From Bacillus crepusculi (GTDB lineage: Bacteria > Bacillota > Bacilli > Bacillales > Bacillaceae): 56,976 nt of DNA. The position numbers were made by a program, and so were the translations under genes. The stretch lies in NCBI RefSeq assembly GCF_014764715.1, contig NZ_JACXXE010000014.1, positions 1 through 56,976 of the forward strand. Reading direction: 5' to 3'. Shown here piece after piece: positions 36,104-48,545 of this stretch. The notes beneath the pieces are model-generated. The model made no database searches and had not been told where the DNA came from. It saw only the letters and a program-made list of their open reading frames with translations. Position 1 is the first letter of the stretch, and each line of letters starts with the position of its first letter.

Positions 36104-36754
36104 ATGAGAACCGTTAAACATCCTGAAGAACGCAAAAATGACATCTTAAACGCAGCAGAGGTGCTTTTTTCAACCAAAGGCTACCAGCAAACAACGATTA
36201 TTGACATATTAAAAGCCGTTGGCATTGCAAAGGGCACATTCTATTATTACTTTACATCCAAAGAAGAAGTGATGGATGCCATTATTGACAGGATCATCAA
36301 AGCAGATATCATCGTGGCAAAGCGTATTGCAGCAGATCCAGACCTTCCAGTAATAGATAAACTATTTCGTATCATCATGGCACAATCGCCTCAGCAAGGA
36401 AGCAATAAACAGGTCATGATCGACCAATTTCATCAACCTTCTAATGCAGAAATGCATCAAAAAAGCCTGATCAAAGCCATTAAAGAACTTTCACCAGTTT
36501 TGGCAGATGTCATTCAGCAAGGTGTAGAGGAAGGAACGTTCCAAACGAAGTACCCGCAAGAGACGGTTGAATTTCTTCTTGCTTCTGCCCAGGTCATTTT
36601 TGATGAGGGTCTTTTTCAATGGACCACAGAAGAAAGTATACAAAGAGCTCTAGCTTTTATCGATCTCCTCGAATCCTCACTACATGCAGAAAAGGGAAGC
36701 TTCTCCTTCCTTTTCAAGCGATTAACTGGAGAGGGAGATGACAATAATCAGTGA
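36104..36754 (+). CDS. TetR-family repressor of a multidrug/export operon
   Basis: The 216-residue protein has an N-terminal helix-turn-helix (QQTTIIDILKAVGIAKGTFYYYF, about residues 28-50) and a TetR ligand-binding domain. ATG 36104 is chosen because AAGGATGG lies upstream; the frame runs on to 36047 but through the operator. Matching operators in front of this gene and of the following MFS gene indicate that it represses itself and the pump operon. The ligand is unknown. Confidence 0.85.
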   Translation: MRTVKHPEERKNDILNAAEVLFSTKGYQQTTIIDILKAVGIAKGTFYYYFTSKEEVMDAIIDRIIKADIIVAKRIAADPDLPVIDKLFRIIMAQSPQQGSNKQVMIDQFHQPSNAEMHQKSLIKAIKELSPVLADVIQQGVEEGTFQTKYPQETVEFLLASAQVIFDEGLFQWTTEESIQRALAFIDLLESSLHAEKGSFSFLFKRLTGEGDDNNQ

Positions 36755-36788
36755 TTGGTCACTTCAATACCAATCCTGCATACACTAT

Positions 36789-36805
36789 AGACTGACGGTC
36801 GGTCT
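36789..36805. promoter_or_regulatory. TetR-family operator, copy 2, before the MFS gene
   Basis: AGACTGACGGTCGGTCT is a clean dyad of the form AGAC.GAC.GTC.GTCT. It lies 18 bases upstream of the MFS start codon and matches copy 1 at 36065. Confidence 0.78.
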
Positions 36806-36823
36806 AGAAGGAGAGTGATATTC

Positions 36824-38077
36824 ATGTCTTTGTTATCCAAAAGAGGTTCCACCCATTTTATATACCTAGTTCTCGGACAGATCATTTCCGTTTTCGGGTC
36901 TTCCTTGATTCGGTTTGTTTTATCTTTACACGTACTGGATATGACACAGCGTGTTGACTTATATGCCTTACTTTTCGCTTTATCCAATGTCCCACTCCTC
37001 CTTTCCCCATTAGCAGGGGCAATCGCGGATCGGTTTAACAGAAGAAACTTGATGATTTTATTTGATGTCCTCACTGGCATCATGATTCTGGCCTTTTATT
37101 TCTGGTTACTCTCAGGAAATGATTCACTCTATATGATTGGAGCCGTCATGGTACTGCTTGGCGTGATGAGTACGTTCTATGCTCCCGCTGTGATGTCCAG
37201 CATTCCGCAGTTAGTGAAACAAGAGCAATTAGAACAGGCAAACGGCATCGTCAATGGTGTGCAGGCTCTTTCAGGTGTTCTCGCTCCTATTATCGGTGGA
37301 GTTCTGTACGGACTGATCGGGAGTCAATCGATCATAGGAGCTAGTGCCATCATATTTTTTCTATCCGCATGCATGCTGCTACGGTTAAATATTTCTTTCT
37401 CACCTATCCCACTAACGGAGTCCATGAGTAAAGTGCTGGTGAAAGACATAAAGCAGGGATTTTCCTATATAGGCAGCCAGCCATTTTTAAAAAGAGCCAT
37501 GCTGCTTGCAGCGATGTTAAATTTCATCCTCACACCATTTTTTATCGTTGGTGGTCCCATCATTTTAAGGGTCATCATGAAAAGCAGTGACGTCATGTAT
37601 GGGCTGGGAATGGGCTTGATTGAGTTTGCTGTCATCGCCGGAGCCCTGCTAGTTGGATTCGCAGCGAAGCATTGGCGCATTCCTACTTTATATAGATGGC
37701 TACTTGTCATCGCCATCATTTTACTGCCTGTAGCTTTTTCAACGACAAAAACGGCTCTTCAATTTGGCACATATCCAGCCTATTTTCTCTTTTTAGCAGG
37801 ATGTCTTCCAATTGCTATGCTGCTCACAATGATTTCAATCGTTGTGATCTCACATGTACAAAAGAAAACACCCAATACCCAATTAGGGAAAGTGATGGCC
37901 AATCTGACAATGGTTTCTCAATGTGCTGCTCCACTTGGTCAAATGATGTATGGATTCTTATTCAACACCTTTTCAACCAACATGTATGTGACCGTGCTAA
38001 TAGTCAGTATCTTCATGTTTGCACTGGCCTTCTTAACAAAAAATATGCTTCAACATGAAGGAGGATCAGCCTCATGA
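36824..38077 (+). CDS. MFS transporter, putative drug efflux pump
   Basis: The 417-residue protein has twelve hydrophobic segments with the MFS loop 2-3 motif GAIADRFNRRNLMI. It resembles the macrolide-efflux type (MefA-like) of MFS carriers. ATG 36824 is chosen because AAGGAGAG lies about ten bases upstream; a GTG at 36815 is too close to that site. Its stop overlaps the next gene as ATGA, so pump and ABC permease are co-translated. Confidence 0.85.
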   Translation: MSLLSKRGSTHFIYLVLGQIISVFGSSLIRFVLSLHVLDMTQRVDLYALLFALSNVPLLLSPLAGAIADRFNRRNLMILFDVLTGIMILAFYFWLLSGNDSLYMIGAVMVLLGVMSTFYAPAVMSSIPQLVKQEQLEQANGIVNGVQALSGVLAPIIGGVLYGLIGSQSIIGASAIIFFLSACMLLRLNISFSPIPLTESMSKVLVKDIKQGFSYIGSQPFLKRAMLLAAMLNFILTPFFIVGGPIILRVIMKSSDVMYGLGMGLIEFAVIAGALLVGFAAKHWRIPTLYRWLLVIAIILLPVAFSTTKTALQFGTYPAYFLFLAGCLPIAMLLTMISIVVISHVQKKTPNTQLGKVMANLTMVSQCAAPLGQMMYGFLFNTFSTNMYVTVLIVSIFMFALAFLTKNMLQHEGGSAS

Positions 38078-40398
38078 GATTGACGTTTATAAAGAAAGAC
38101 TTAACCCGCCACCGGCTCATTTCAGTCGGCTTAACCATTTGCATCATGATGACAGCGTTTCTAGCAACAAGCGCCGCTCAAATGACGACCCAGCTGAATG
38201 GTTCCATTTCTGACCTACTCCAGTCAGCCAAAGCGCCAGACTTTGTCCAAATGCACGACGGCACCCTAGATGAAAAAGACATTCACACATTTTCAAGCAG
38301 GCACCCCATGGTAAAAGCACTTCAAATTGTCCCAATGATTCCAATTGAACATGTCAGCATCAAGTTCGGACATGAGCCTGCCAAAGCTGGTGTGATGGAT
38401 CATTTATTTGTGAAACAAAACCGTTTTTTTGATTTTCTTTTAAACGAACGAAATGAAAAACTAACTTTAAATAAAGGTGAAGTGGCTGTCCCCATCTACT
38501 TCCAACAAAAGTATCATCTGAAGATAGGTGAAACGTTAATGATTGAAAAGGGGGCTAATCAATTCTCTTTTCAAATCAAAGCGTTCTTACGAGATGCGCA
38601 AATGAACCCCAGCCTTGTCAGTTCCAAGAGATTTCTCCTCCATGATGAAGACTGGGAGACACTAAATCAAGTGTTTCAAAAGAAGGAGTACTTAATCGAG
38701 TTTTTACTGCATGATGCTGATCAGGCAGACGCTTTTCAGTCTATTTATCAGTCATCTGAGCTGCCACAGCAAGGTCCAGCTGTTACTTTACCCCTGCTTC
38801 GTATGCTGAATGCATTGACAGATGGAATGGTGATTGCCATCCTCCTACTTGTGTGCATGCTGCTCATTAGTATAGCCCTTCTCTCTCTCCATCTTGCTAT
38901 GACAGCTGCTATAGAAGAGGATGAACGCGAGATTGGAATACTGAAGGTGCTAGGGATTCCCTTATCAAAAATCAAGCAATTATACGTTGGAAAGTATGCT
39001 GTAATTGCCTGTGCAGGGTGTATAGCAGGCTATGTGTTAACGCTTATATTGGGAGATATGTTTACGGCCAATATTCAAAGGTACATGGGGAATCAGCCTT
39101 CTTTTACTTATTGGTTAATCCCGCTTTTAGTTTGTATTGTGACGGCAATGATCGTCATCTCTTTCAGCTATACTGTCTTAAGAAAGTTTGGTCAAATATC
39201 AGCCGCTCAAGCACTTCAAGGTCGCATTTCACCGAATCAGAAAAAACAAATACCCATGCACCTCAAGAAAAACAGGTTCATGCCGGTCAATATTTGGCTT
39301 GGTTTGAAAGATCTTTTATCACGGAAGAAGTTGTACACAACGATTACTTGTATTATCGCACTTTGTACATTTTTAATGCTGATGCCTATTCAGCTATGGC
39401 ATACCTTACAATCACCCGATTTCATCACATATCTTGGCTCTGGCAAAAGTGACCTTCGAATCGACATTCGGCAAGGAACTCAGTTAGAGGAAAGTACAAA
39501 TAAAATAGAGTCAATGATTCGGGAAGATCGGGACATTCAAACATCTTCCATATATGAAACGACTGCTCTCCAGTCTAAAACAAAGGAAAATACATTAGAA
39601 GTGCTCTATTTAGAAACCGGTGATCTCTCAGCATTCCCTCTCACCTATTTACAAGGGCGAGAACCTTTAGAGGATGAAGAAATTGCCTTATCAGTGCTAA
39701 GTGCAGACTCACTTCAGAAAAAGGTAGGAGAAAGAATGACTCTCGTAACAAATGGGCATGAAATACAAAGAATGGTGACTGGCATTTATCAGGACGTCAC
39801 CAACGGAGGCAAAACAGCAAAAGCAATATCACAGCCTTTTCCTCAATCAGCTCTTTGGAAAACCATTCAAATCCAACTAAAACAGGGAATAGATCTTTCA
39901 GAGAAAAAGGCAGCATTTGAAAAAAGGATATCTCCTGCAAAAGTGACAGATATGAAAGAATACGTTCATCAAACCATCGGCAGCACAGCATCTTTAGTAA
40001 AAGCCGTTGCATTTTTTTCTACAATAGCTGCTTTTGGAACCGCTAGTTTGATGCTATTCATGTTTCTGCATATGTTAAAAGCGAAAGATTCAAGTCGAAA
40101 CCACATGTTAAGAACGATTGGATTTTCTATAAAAGATGTAACAGCTCAATATATAACAAGTTTTATTGTCGTTCTCTCTTTTGGCGCCTTTATTGGAACA
40201 ATCGCTGTCAATACCATTGGTCCTGCTTTGATGAGTGTAGGCGGAGCATCCTTAGGGGCATCAAGCCTGCAGTGGCTGGCACCACACTGGGTGTCAGTCG
40301 TGTACCCGCTCTCACTGTTTATTGTCAATTTAGCTTTAACCGCCTGGTTATTAAAAACGTTTTTTTCTAGTCAAACTACACGGCATACACTTTTATAA
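38074..40398 (+). CDS. FtsX-type ABC transporter permease with two FtsX domains
   Basis: The 774-residue protein has a signal-anchor helix (about 12-34), an extracellular domain, three helices around 245-375, a second anchor (about 415-440), a second outside domain and three C-terminal helices (about 645-765). This double-FtsX layout is of the MacB/LolCE superfamily, which expels peptides, lipids or drugs by mechanotransmission. It contains EEDEREIGILKVLGI, the coupling motif before the second helix. The partner ATPase gene follows after 13 bases. Confidence 0.85.
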   Translation: MRLTFIKKDLTRHRLISVGLTICIMMTAFLATSAAQMTTQLNGSISDLLQSAKAPDFVQMHDGTLDEKDIHTFSSRHPMVKALQIVPMIPIEHVSIKFGHEPAKAGVMDHLFVKQNRFFDFLLNERNEKLTLNKGEVAVPIYFQQKYHLKIGETLMIEKGANQFSFQIKAFLRDAQMNPSLVSSKRFLLHDEDWETLNQVFQKKEYLIEFLLHDADQADAFQSIYQSSELPQQGPAVTLPLLRMLNALTDGMVIAILLLVCMLLISIALLSLHLAMTAAIEEDEREIGILKVLGIPLSKIKQLYVGKYAVIACAGCIAGYVLTLILGDMFTANIQRYMGNQPSFTYWLIPLLVCIVTAMIVISFSYTVLRKFGQISAAQALQGRISPNQKKQIPMHLKKNRFMPVNIWLGLKDLLSRKKLYTTITCIIALCTFLMLMPIQLWHTLQSPDFITYLGSGKSDLRIDIRQGTQLEESTNKIESMIREDRDIQTSSIYETTALQSKTKENTLEVLYLETGDLSAFPLTYLQGREPLEDEEIALSVLSADSLQKKVGERMTLVTNGHEIQRMVTGIYQDVTNGGKTAKAISQPFPQSALWKTIQIQLKQGIDLSEKKAAFEKRISPAKVTDMKEYVHQTIGSTASLVKAVAFFSTIAAFGTASLMLFMFLHMLKAKDSSRNHMLRTIGFSIKDVTAQYITSFIVVLSFGAFIGTIAVNTIGPALMSVGGASLGASSLQWLAPHWVSVVYPLSLFIVNLALTAWLLKTFFSSQTTRHTLL

Positions 40399-40411
40399 GG
40401 AGATGTTTCAC

Positions 40412-41173
40412 ATGGAACATTTGATTGAAACGAAGCGATTGTCTTTACAAATCGATTCACTAAAAGGACAGACACAAACCATTCTTAAGAATATCCATTT
40501 ATCGATAAAAACTGGGGAATTCGTGACCATTATGGGGCCTTCCGGGTGCGGGAAAACTTCCTTGCTTTATCAGCTTAGCGGTATAGAAACAGCCTCAACG
40601 GGAGAGATCAAATATAAAGGCCAATTACTATCACAAATGACAGACAAACAGTTAACTGCTCTCCGCTTAACAGAGATGGGGTTTGTCTTTCAACACAGCC
40701 ATTTACTAAAAAATCTTAATCTATTTGACAACATTATTGCCGCAGCTTACTTAACGAAAAAAAAGCCGAGAAAAGAAGTGAATGAACGAGCTAAATATTT
40801 AATGGAGAAACTTGATATTGATCATTTAGCAGATAGATATTTGTCAGAAGTATCAGGTGGCCAGCTTCAAAGAGCCTCTATCTGCCGAGCTCTTATGAAT
40901 GAACCAAACATACTTTTCGCGGATGAACCAACAGGTGCTCTTAATTCCAGTACAACAAAGGAAGTCATGAATATTTTTTCAGAAATTCATTCTGAAGGAG
41001 CCACACTACTGCTTGTCACGCATGATCCTAAGGTTGCTCTTCGTTCTGAAAGAATCATGTTTATGAATGATGGAGAAATTGCAGCCAGTTTATATCTAGG
41101 GAAATATGAGCACTCAACTGCCGAGCAACGAGAAAACAGATTAAATCAATGGCTGCAAGATTTAGGATTTTAA
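40412..41173 (+). CDS. LolD/MacB-type ABC ATPase
   Basis: The 253-residue ATPase has Walker A GPSGCGKTS (about 43-51), the signature VSGGQLQRASICRAL, Walker B LFADEPTGALN and an H-loop VTHD, all canonical for the LolD/MacB group. ATG 40412 is preferred because AAGGAG lies nine bases upstream; an ATG at 40403 touches that site. It powers the FtsX-type permease encoded just before. Antimicrobial-peptide or drug export is likely given the TetR/MFS context (inference). Confidence 0.9.
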   Translation: MEHLIETKRLSLQIDSLKGQTQTILKNIHLSIKTGEFVTIMGPSGCGKTSLLYQLSGIETASTGEIKYKGQLLSQMTDKQLTALRLTEMGFVFQHSHLLKNLNLFDNIIAAAYLTKKKPRKEVNERAKYLMEKLDIDHLADRYLSEVSGGQLQRASICRALMNEPNILFADEPTGALNSSTTKEVMNIFSEIHSEGATLLLVTHDPKVALRSERIMFMNDGEIAASLYLGKYEHSTAEQRENRLNQWLQDLGF

Positions 41174-41177
41174 TTGG

Positions 41178-41212
41178 AGTAAAACAGGCAGAAAGCTGCC
41201 TGTTTTACTTTT
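41178..41212. terminator. Terminator after the export operon
   Basis: AGTAAAACAGGCA, loop GAAAGC, TGCCTGTTTTACT. It overlaps the end of the convergent small gene and may serve both. Confidence 0.8.
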
Positions 41213-41417
41213 CCTGGCACTCAAACGAATAATCCATAGACAAACTATTTGTTTCTAATATGATTTTGCCGCCTACTTCTTGACAAAATTCTGTCAGCAA
41301 CTCAATCTCTTTGCTATAAAAGTATCTTTTTGACAGATAAAGAGTCATTAAAACGATTAAAAGCGTCGTAATAACCACTGTGATGTGCCAGTTTAAGATT
41401 TGAAAACTTTTTTTCAT
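41205..41417 (-). CDS. Small single-pass membrane protein of unknown function
   Basis: The 70-residue product has one hydrophobic segment (about 12-28) and an outside part with two cysteines (Cys44 and Cys67) that could form a disulfide. GAAAGGATG six bases before the ATG supports translation. No family recognised. It is convergent with the export operon. Confidence 0.5.
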   Translation of the reverse strand: MKKSFQILNWHITVVITTLLIVLMTLYLSKRYFYSKEIELLTEFCQEVGGKIILETNSLSMDYSFECQEK

Positions 41418-41831
41418 TTCGACATCCTTTCTTAAAGGCTAGAGTTGGTGTTTGTTATTCACCTTAGTCTGCATCTATCAGTTTCTTTTCCAACGTGATC
41501 TAGCAACATCATAACTGATTTTCTTTCATAGATCGACCTTCCATTTTCCCTCTACGATACCTAAAATTGCTTTATTTCAAATATACGGATGATATTTTCG
41601 TACATCATCTTAAAATCAATTGTAAGTATCCATTTTTTAGACCTCCAAAAAAAAATTTTATTCATTTGTACAAACAATCAATCACAATTACAATTTTGTA
41701 CATCACATGACCTTAGGTCCCTTTTATTACCTCTTGTCAATCGCCTCGCAGAAACGATTATATTTTACCAAAAATTGTGATATCGTTTTTTAGTGAAACA
41801 GGTGAAAGGATCTTAAAGAGGTGAAATTTTG
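41418..41831. other. AT-rich non-coding stretch before the rap gene
   Basis: About 410 bases with no supported gene. A short dyad GATGAT...ATCATC lies at 41588-41609 and two TTTGTACA-like repeats lie around 41665-41705. A promoter for rap probably lies at 41735-41770 (TTGTCA with TATATT downstream, spacing long). No ComA box was recognised. Confidence 0.4.
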
Positions 41832-43010
41832 ATGACTATCATTTCAGCTGAACAGGTGGGGAACCGTTTAAATGATTGGCGAATTGCGATTCGTAAGCAT
41901 GATGTACACAGTGCAAAGGCCATGTACACAGAATTAAAGGCATTACTTCAAGAAATGGAAGAGAATCAGGAGGTCTTGACTTATTATTCATTGCTCGAAG
42001 GCAAGTATAAACTCATGTTATATGAACGAAGAGGTAAAAAACTGAATGAACAGACAGAGCTAGATTGCCCCTCTAAAACAAACGACTTAATTGAATACTA
42101 TTTTTACCTATACAAAGCCCTCTACGCTTCGTATAAAAGAGACTATGCATCAGCGATTGGACTATTTAAAATTGCCGAGAAAAAACTACAAAATATTCCT
42201 GATGAAATAGAAGTAGCAGAATTCCATACGAAGGTCGCAAACTTATATATGCTGCTTCGTCAAAGCCTGATTTCTCTTCACTATATTCAGAATGCAATTG
42301 ATATTTTCAAAAGCCATGAAGGATATGAAAGAAGACTGGCGGCAGCCTTTGTCATCGCCGCTGCTAATTTTATGGACATTGGTGACTTTATAAGAGCAGA
42401 AAACTACTACAAAAAAGCATTACACATTGCAGACAGTCTAAACGATCATTTTCTAACTTCACAGCTTTATCATAATATCAGCATTCTGTATGCCGAAACT
42501 GGAGAATCGAAAAAATGTATCGATGCCCTGGAAAAGGCTCTTAGTGATGATGACTATCTCTCATCGTGTTATTTCCATCACTCCATGTTTATGCTAATAA
42601 AAGAGCTGCTCTCTATTGATGAAAGAACACAAGCTCTCTATTATTTTGAATTGGTCAAACAAAAACATACAGCCGAGACATGCCCCATCTATACAGCAAA
42701 AATGAATTTGCTCTACCATCTCTATTTCACTGAAGATATGGCTCAAAAAACCCAAGCCTGTTTTGATGAAATTAGCATTCTAAAAGAATTAAAGGATGCT
42801 GAAGGTGCCCGAGAATTAAGTGCACTAGCTGCAAAGCACTTTGAAGAGTTGGGTGCAATTCATCAAGCCTATCTCTTCTTAAAGGGAGCCTATCATATGA
42901 AACATTCTATACTTGACTGGAGGAATTCTGATGAAAAAAATGACTTTATTGATTTTCGCTTTAACCATCGTTGTGTTCGGACAAACAGTGTCTTTCAATT
43001 CATTAAATGA
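41832..43010 (+). CDS. Rap-family response regulator aspartate phosphatase or inhibitor
   Basis: The 392-residue protein has the Rap layout: an N-terminal three-helix bundle (about 1-75) and then TPR repeats up to about 365 (for example AENYYKKALHIADSLND, YHNISILYAETGESKKCIDALEKAL). Rap proteins dephosphorylate Spo0F or block DNA-binding regulators such as ComA, and are inhibited by a small imported Phr peptide. A phr gene overlaps its 3' end. AAAGAGGTGAAATTTTG precedes the ATG. The target cannot be read from sequence. Confidence 0.88.
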   Translation: MTIISAEQVGNRLNDWRIAIRKHDVHSAKAMYTELKALLQEMEENQEVLTYYSLLEGKYKLMLYERRGKKLNEQTELDCPSKTNDLIEYYFYLYKALYASYKRDYASAIGLFKIAEKKLQNIPDEIEVAEFHTKVANLYMLLRQSLISLHYIQNAIDIFKSHEGYERRLAAAFVIAAANFMDIGDFIRAENYYKKALHIADSLNDHFLTSQLYHNISILYAETGESKKCIDALEKALSDDDYLSSCYFHHSMFMLIKELLSIDERTQALYYFELVKQKHTAETCPIYTAKMNLLYHLYFTEDMAQKTQACFDEISILKELKDAEGARELSALAAKHFEELGAIHQAYLFLKGAYHMKHSILDWRNSDEKNDFIDFRFNHRCVRTNSVFQFIK

Positions 43011-43050
43011 TACGAACCCTGGTACAACAGAACGGCCTATCGGAACATAA
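42931..43050 (+). CDS. Phr signalling peptide precursor
   Basis: The 39-residue precursor overlaps the end of the rap gene in the plus-one frame, the classic rap-phr arrangement. It has a Sec-type signal (MKKMTLLIFALTIVVFG) and a C-terminus TTERPIGT. The mature signal is probably the last five or six residues (RPIGT or ERPIGT), with the Arg and final Thr seen in many Phr peptides. TGGAGGAATTCTG gives a good ribosome binding site. Confidence 0.8.
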   Translation: MKKMTLLIFALTIVVFGQTVSFNSLNDTNPGTTERPIGT

Positions 43051-43070
43051 TATAAAAACGAGTCATACAA

Positions 43071-43105
43071 AGAACCACTCGCCTGATGACAAGGCAAGTG
43101 GTTCC
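43071..43105. terminator. Bidirectional terminator between phr and licT
   Basis: GAACCACTCGCC pairs with GGCAAGTGGTTC with one mismatch. It separates the convergent rap-phr and bglPH-licT operons. Confidence 0.75.
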
Positions 43106-43109
43106 ACAT

Positions 43110-43958
43110 TTATTTTAATTGTTGATAAGACATAAGACGGTGTATATGTACCGCAAGATAAGTAAGCTCATCATTAGGGATGACGATACTATGCACCTGT
43201 TTAATATAATCTTTGATTTTAAAAGCAACATCCATCGCTTGAGGATACAAGTGTGCAATTTGTTCAAACAACTCATTTTCTTGATCTGATAATAATTTAT
43301 TGGCATAAAATCTTTCTACAAAGAATTTCACATGTGTAATGAACCGACTATAATGAATATTCTCTTGATCCATTTTCATATTCAACGTATATCGCACAAG
43401 ATTGACAACACTACCAATCAACTTGGCATATTTCATGCCATCTGTTGAATCGGATTCTTCACCTAATGCATTAATTAAGTGAAAGGCGATATTGGCGGCT
43501 TCTTCTTTTGGTAATTGTATGCCCAATGTATCATTGACTAACTCAAGTGCGTAATTCCCTACTTCAAATTCTTCAGTATAGTAATTTTTGATTTCCCAGT
43601 ACACGCGATTCGTAATATTAATATTCTTTTTATGTCGTTCGACTGCAAAATTCAAATGATCCATTAGGGTAAAATAAACACCTGAATTTAGTTTTGAGTT
43701 TAAACGTTTTTCTGCATATTGGACGATGCGCTGTGTTACATCTATAAACTCATGAGGCATTAAATCTAACAGTTGAAGAAATTCTTTTGCCCTCATGTTA
43801 TCAACTGACATAAAGACTTGGTCTGCTTTCTTCTCTTCTATCATTTGACCCGGTTTCTGTCCATAGCCAATTCCTCTGCCGAACAAAACCATCTCCTGTT
43901 GGTTCTGATCTTCAGCCAGAACCACACTCGAGTTTAAAACTTTTTTGATTTTAAACAT
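43110..43958 (-). CDS. licT: BglG/LicT-family transcriptional antiterminator
   Basis: The 282-residue protein has an RNA-binding CAT domain (about 1-55, with VLFGRGIGYG) and two PTS regulation domains (about 65-170 and 172-280) holding the conserved histidines of MDHLNFAVERH, AFHLIN, THVKFF and AVHIHR. It binds the RAT hairpin in the bglP leader and prevents termination when beta-glucosides are present; PTS phosphorylation controls it. ATG 43958 has AGGTGATGACG upstream. It is the last gene of the bglP-bglH-licT operon. Confidence 0.88.
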   Translation of the reverse strand: MFKIKKVLNSSVVLAEDQNQQEMVLFGRGIGYGQKPGQMIEEKKADQVFMSVDNMRAKEFLQLLDLMPHEFIDVTQRIVQYAEKRLNSKLNSGVYFTLMDHLNFAVERHKKNINITNRVYWEIKNYYTEEFEVGNYALELVNDTLGIQLPKEEAANIAFHLINALGEESDSTDGMKYAKLIGSVVNLVRYTLNMKMDQENIHYSRFITHVKFFVERFYANKLLSDQENELFEQIAHLYPQAMDVAFKIKDYIKQVHSIVIPNDELTYLAVHIHRLMSYQQLK

Positions 43959-43988
43959 CGTCATCACCTGTTTTCATGATTGTGGTGT

Positions 43989-47319
<3,331 letters not shown>

Positions 47320-47362
47320 CTTTTCTCCCCCTTTTCTCATACATGAGACCTATATTTTGGCA

Positions 47363-47440
47363 ATAAAAAAAGGACCTAAAACGACAAATTAAAGAAATTC
47401 ATCGTTTTTAGATCCTGCCTGCATGACCAGTCACATGTCT
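47363..47440 (-). promoter_or_regulatory. LicT-controlled RAT antiterminator and overlapping terminator in the bglP leader
   Basis: On the minus strand the leader carries a RAT-like element at about 47409-47440 (GTGACTG near its start and CAGGCAGGATCT at its end). Its 3' end overlaps the left arm of a strong hairpin, GGATCTAAAAACGA pairing with TCGTTTTAGGTCC (47372-47415), followed by seven T. Binding of LicT to the RAT hairpin would block the terminator. This is the standard arrangement of LicT targets. Confidence 0.85.
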
Positions 47441-47466
47441 AATTTATTCATATTGGATTTGTTTTT

Positions 47467-47495
47467 AGTATATATTGATTATATGAAAGCGTCAA
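47467..47495 (-). promoter_or_regulatory. Sigma-A promoter of bglP
   Basis: On the minus strand TTGACG, 17-base spacer, TATACT; transcription should begin near 47460, just before the RAT element. Confidence 0.8.
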
Positions 47496-47497
47496 CA
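47484..47497. promoter_or_regulatory. cre box overlapping the bglP promoter
   Basis: TGAAAGCGTCAACA matches 13 of 14 positions of the CcpA consensus and covers the -35 hexamer, so CcpA would occlude RNA polymerase in glucose. Confidence 0.8.
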
Positions 47498-47612
47498 TTT
47501 ATTTTTCTAAAAATTATTAAGGTCTATATACCCAAAATATTTTTCTCTATTTACTTAAAGTAACCTTCTACTCTTTAGTTCCTTCTATCATGAATCAACA
47601 ATATTTTTCTCC

Positions 47613-47648
47613 ATAAAAACCAGATAAATTGATTCACTCATCTGGTTT
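47613..47648 (-). terminator. Terminator overlapping the end of the 303-residue protein gene
   Basis: On the minus strand AAACCAGAT, 14-base loop, ATCTGGTTTTTATGG. The left arm includes the last codons of the gene. Confidence 0.7.
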
Positions 47649-48545
47649 AAGATCACCTATTTTTTCTTCCGCCTGCTTTTTGAATGCTTCCGCTTGTTCT
47701 TGATATTCCTCTTTCGTGACCGCTTTAAATTCTATTGTCCCGCCTGCCATTTTAAAAGGAAATTTAATTGATGTTGCGTCTCGGTCAGTTTCCCCTAAAA
47801 TAAAACCCTTTTCAATTGCAGGATAAGTACTCAAATCAAACATCATCCCATCTGAAATACCACCGGCTGTATGTCTCGTTTCTTTATAAGGTTCACCACC
47901 ATCTCCTGGGACCTTTCTCATCAGAAAAGAACCTGCCCATTCAGACTGCATATACATTCGTTTTACTTTTAGAAATAGTTGGTATGAGCCATCCTCCGCC
48001 GTATACAGATAACCATAAGCGCCTGTTACTTTCTTAATGAAGTTTCTTACATAATCATGAAATCTATTTTCCGTGTCATCCATCAGTTCCTCATATCGAA
48101 CATGAATGTCCTGTTGAACAGCACGTAGTTTTTGTTGATCAATTGCGTTGTATGTGATGCTTTGCTTTTCACCTTGTTTTTTCACAGAAAGATCCTTTTC
48201 AGCTAGGTGAACTTCATATGTGACTGTATCTTTCCCTTGTTTCACTTGAAATTCGTAACCGTTCTCAATTGCTTTTCCAGTTAATTTATATTTGTTTATT
48301 AATAAATTGGGGTCAAAATGCCTTTTCGGGTTTTCCTCCAAAATGGTTTCATTCAGATGACCCGTTACCTTCCCTTTCTTCTCCGTTAACTTGAACCAGC
48401 TCACGCGATCTTTTGTCTTATACGCAAAGGCATAGGAGTGATTCAATGAACTCTTTTTCGTGATTGCTTGATATGCTGTCCAGCCGACTGCACCAATGAC
48501 TAGTACCGCCAGGAGAGCCGCGATCCAAATGTTCGATTTACTCAT
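47634..48545 (-). CDS. Membrane-anchored extracytoplasmic protein of unknown function
   Basis: The 303-residue product has one N-terminal hydrophobic segment (about 6-26) and then a long soluble, Lys/Glu-rich domain with beta-strand character (for example SYAFAYKTKDRVSWFKLTEKKGKVTG). ATG 48545 is chosen because GAGAAGGTGCGT precedes it and it places the anchor at the N-terminus; the open frame extends 46 codons further without support. No family recognised. It is divergent from a PadR regulator gene, which could control it. Confidence 0.65.
   Translation of the reverse strand: MSKSNIWIAALLAVLVIGAVGWTAYQAITKKSSLNHSYAFAYKTKDRVSWFKLTEKKGKVTGHLNETILEENPKRHFDPNLLINKYKLTGKAIENGYEFQVKQGKDTVTYEVHLAEKDLSVKKQGEKQSITYNAIDQQKLRAVQQDIHVRYEELMDDTENRFHDYVRNFIKKVTGAYGYLYTAEDGSYQLFLKVKRMYMQSEWAGSFLMRKVPGDGGEPYKETRHTAGGISDGMMFDLSTYPAIEKGFILGETDRDATSIKFPFKMAGGTIEFKAVTKEEYQEQAEAFKKQAEEKIGDLKPDE

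Noticed and set aside
41588..41609. GATGAT/ATCATC dyad before rap as a ComA or regulator site
   Set aside because: It does not match the ComA consensus TTGCGG-N4-CCGCAA and is too short to assign.
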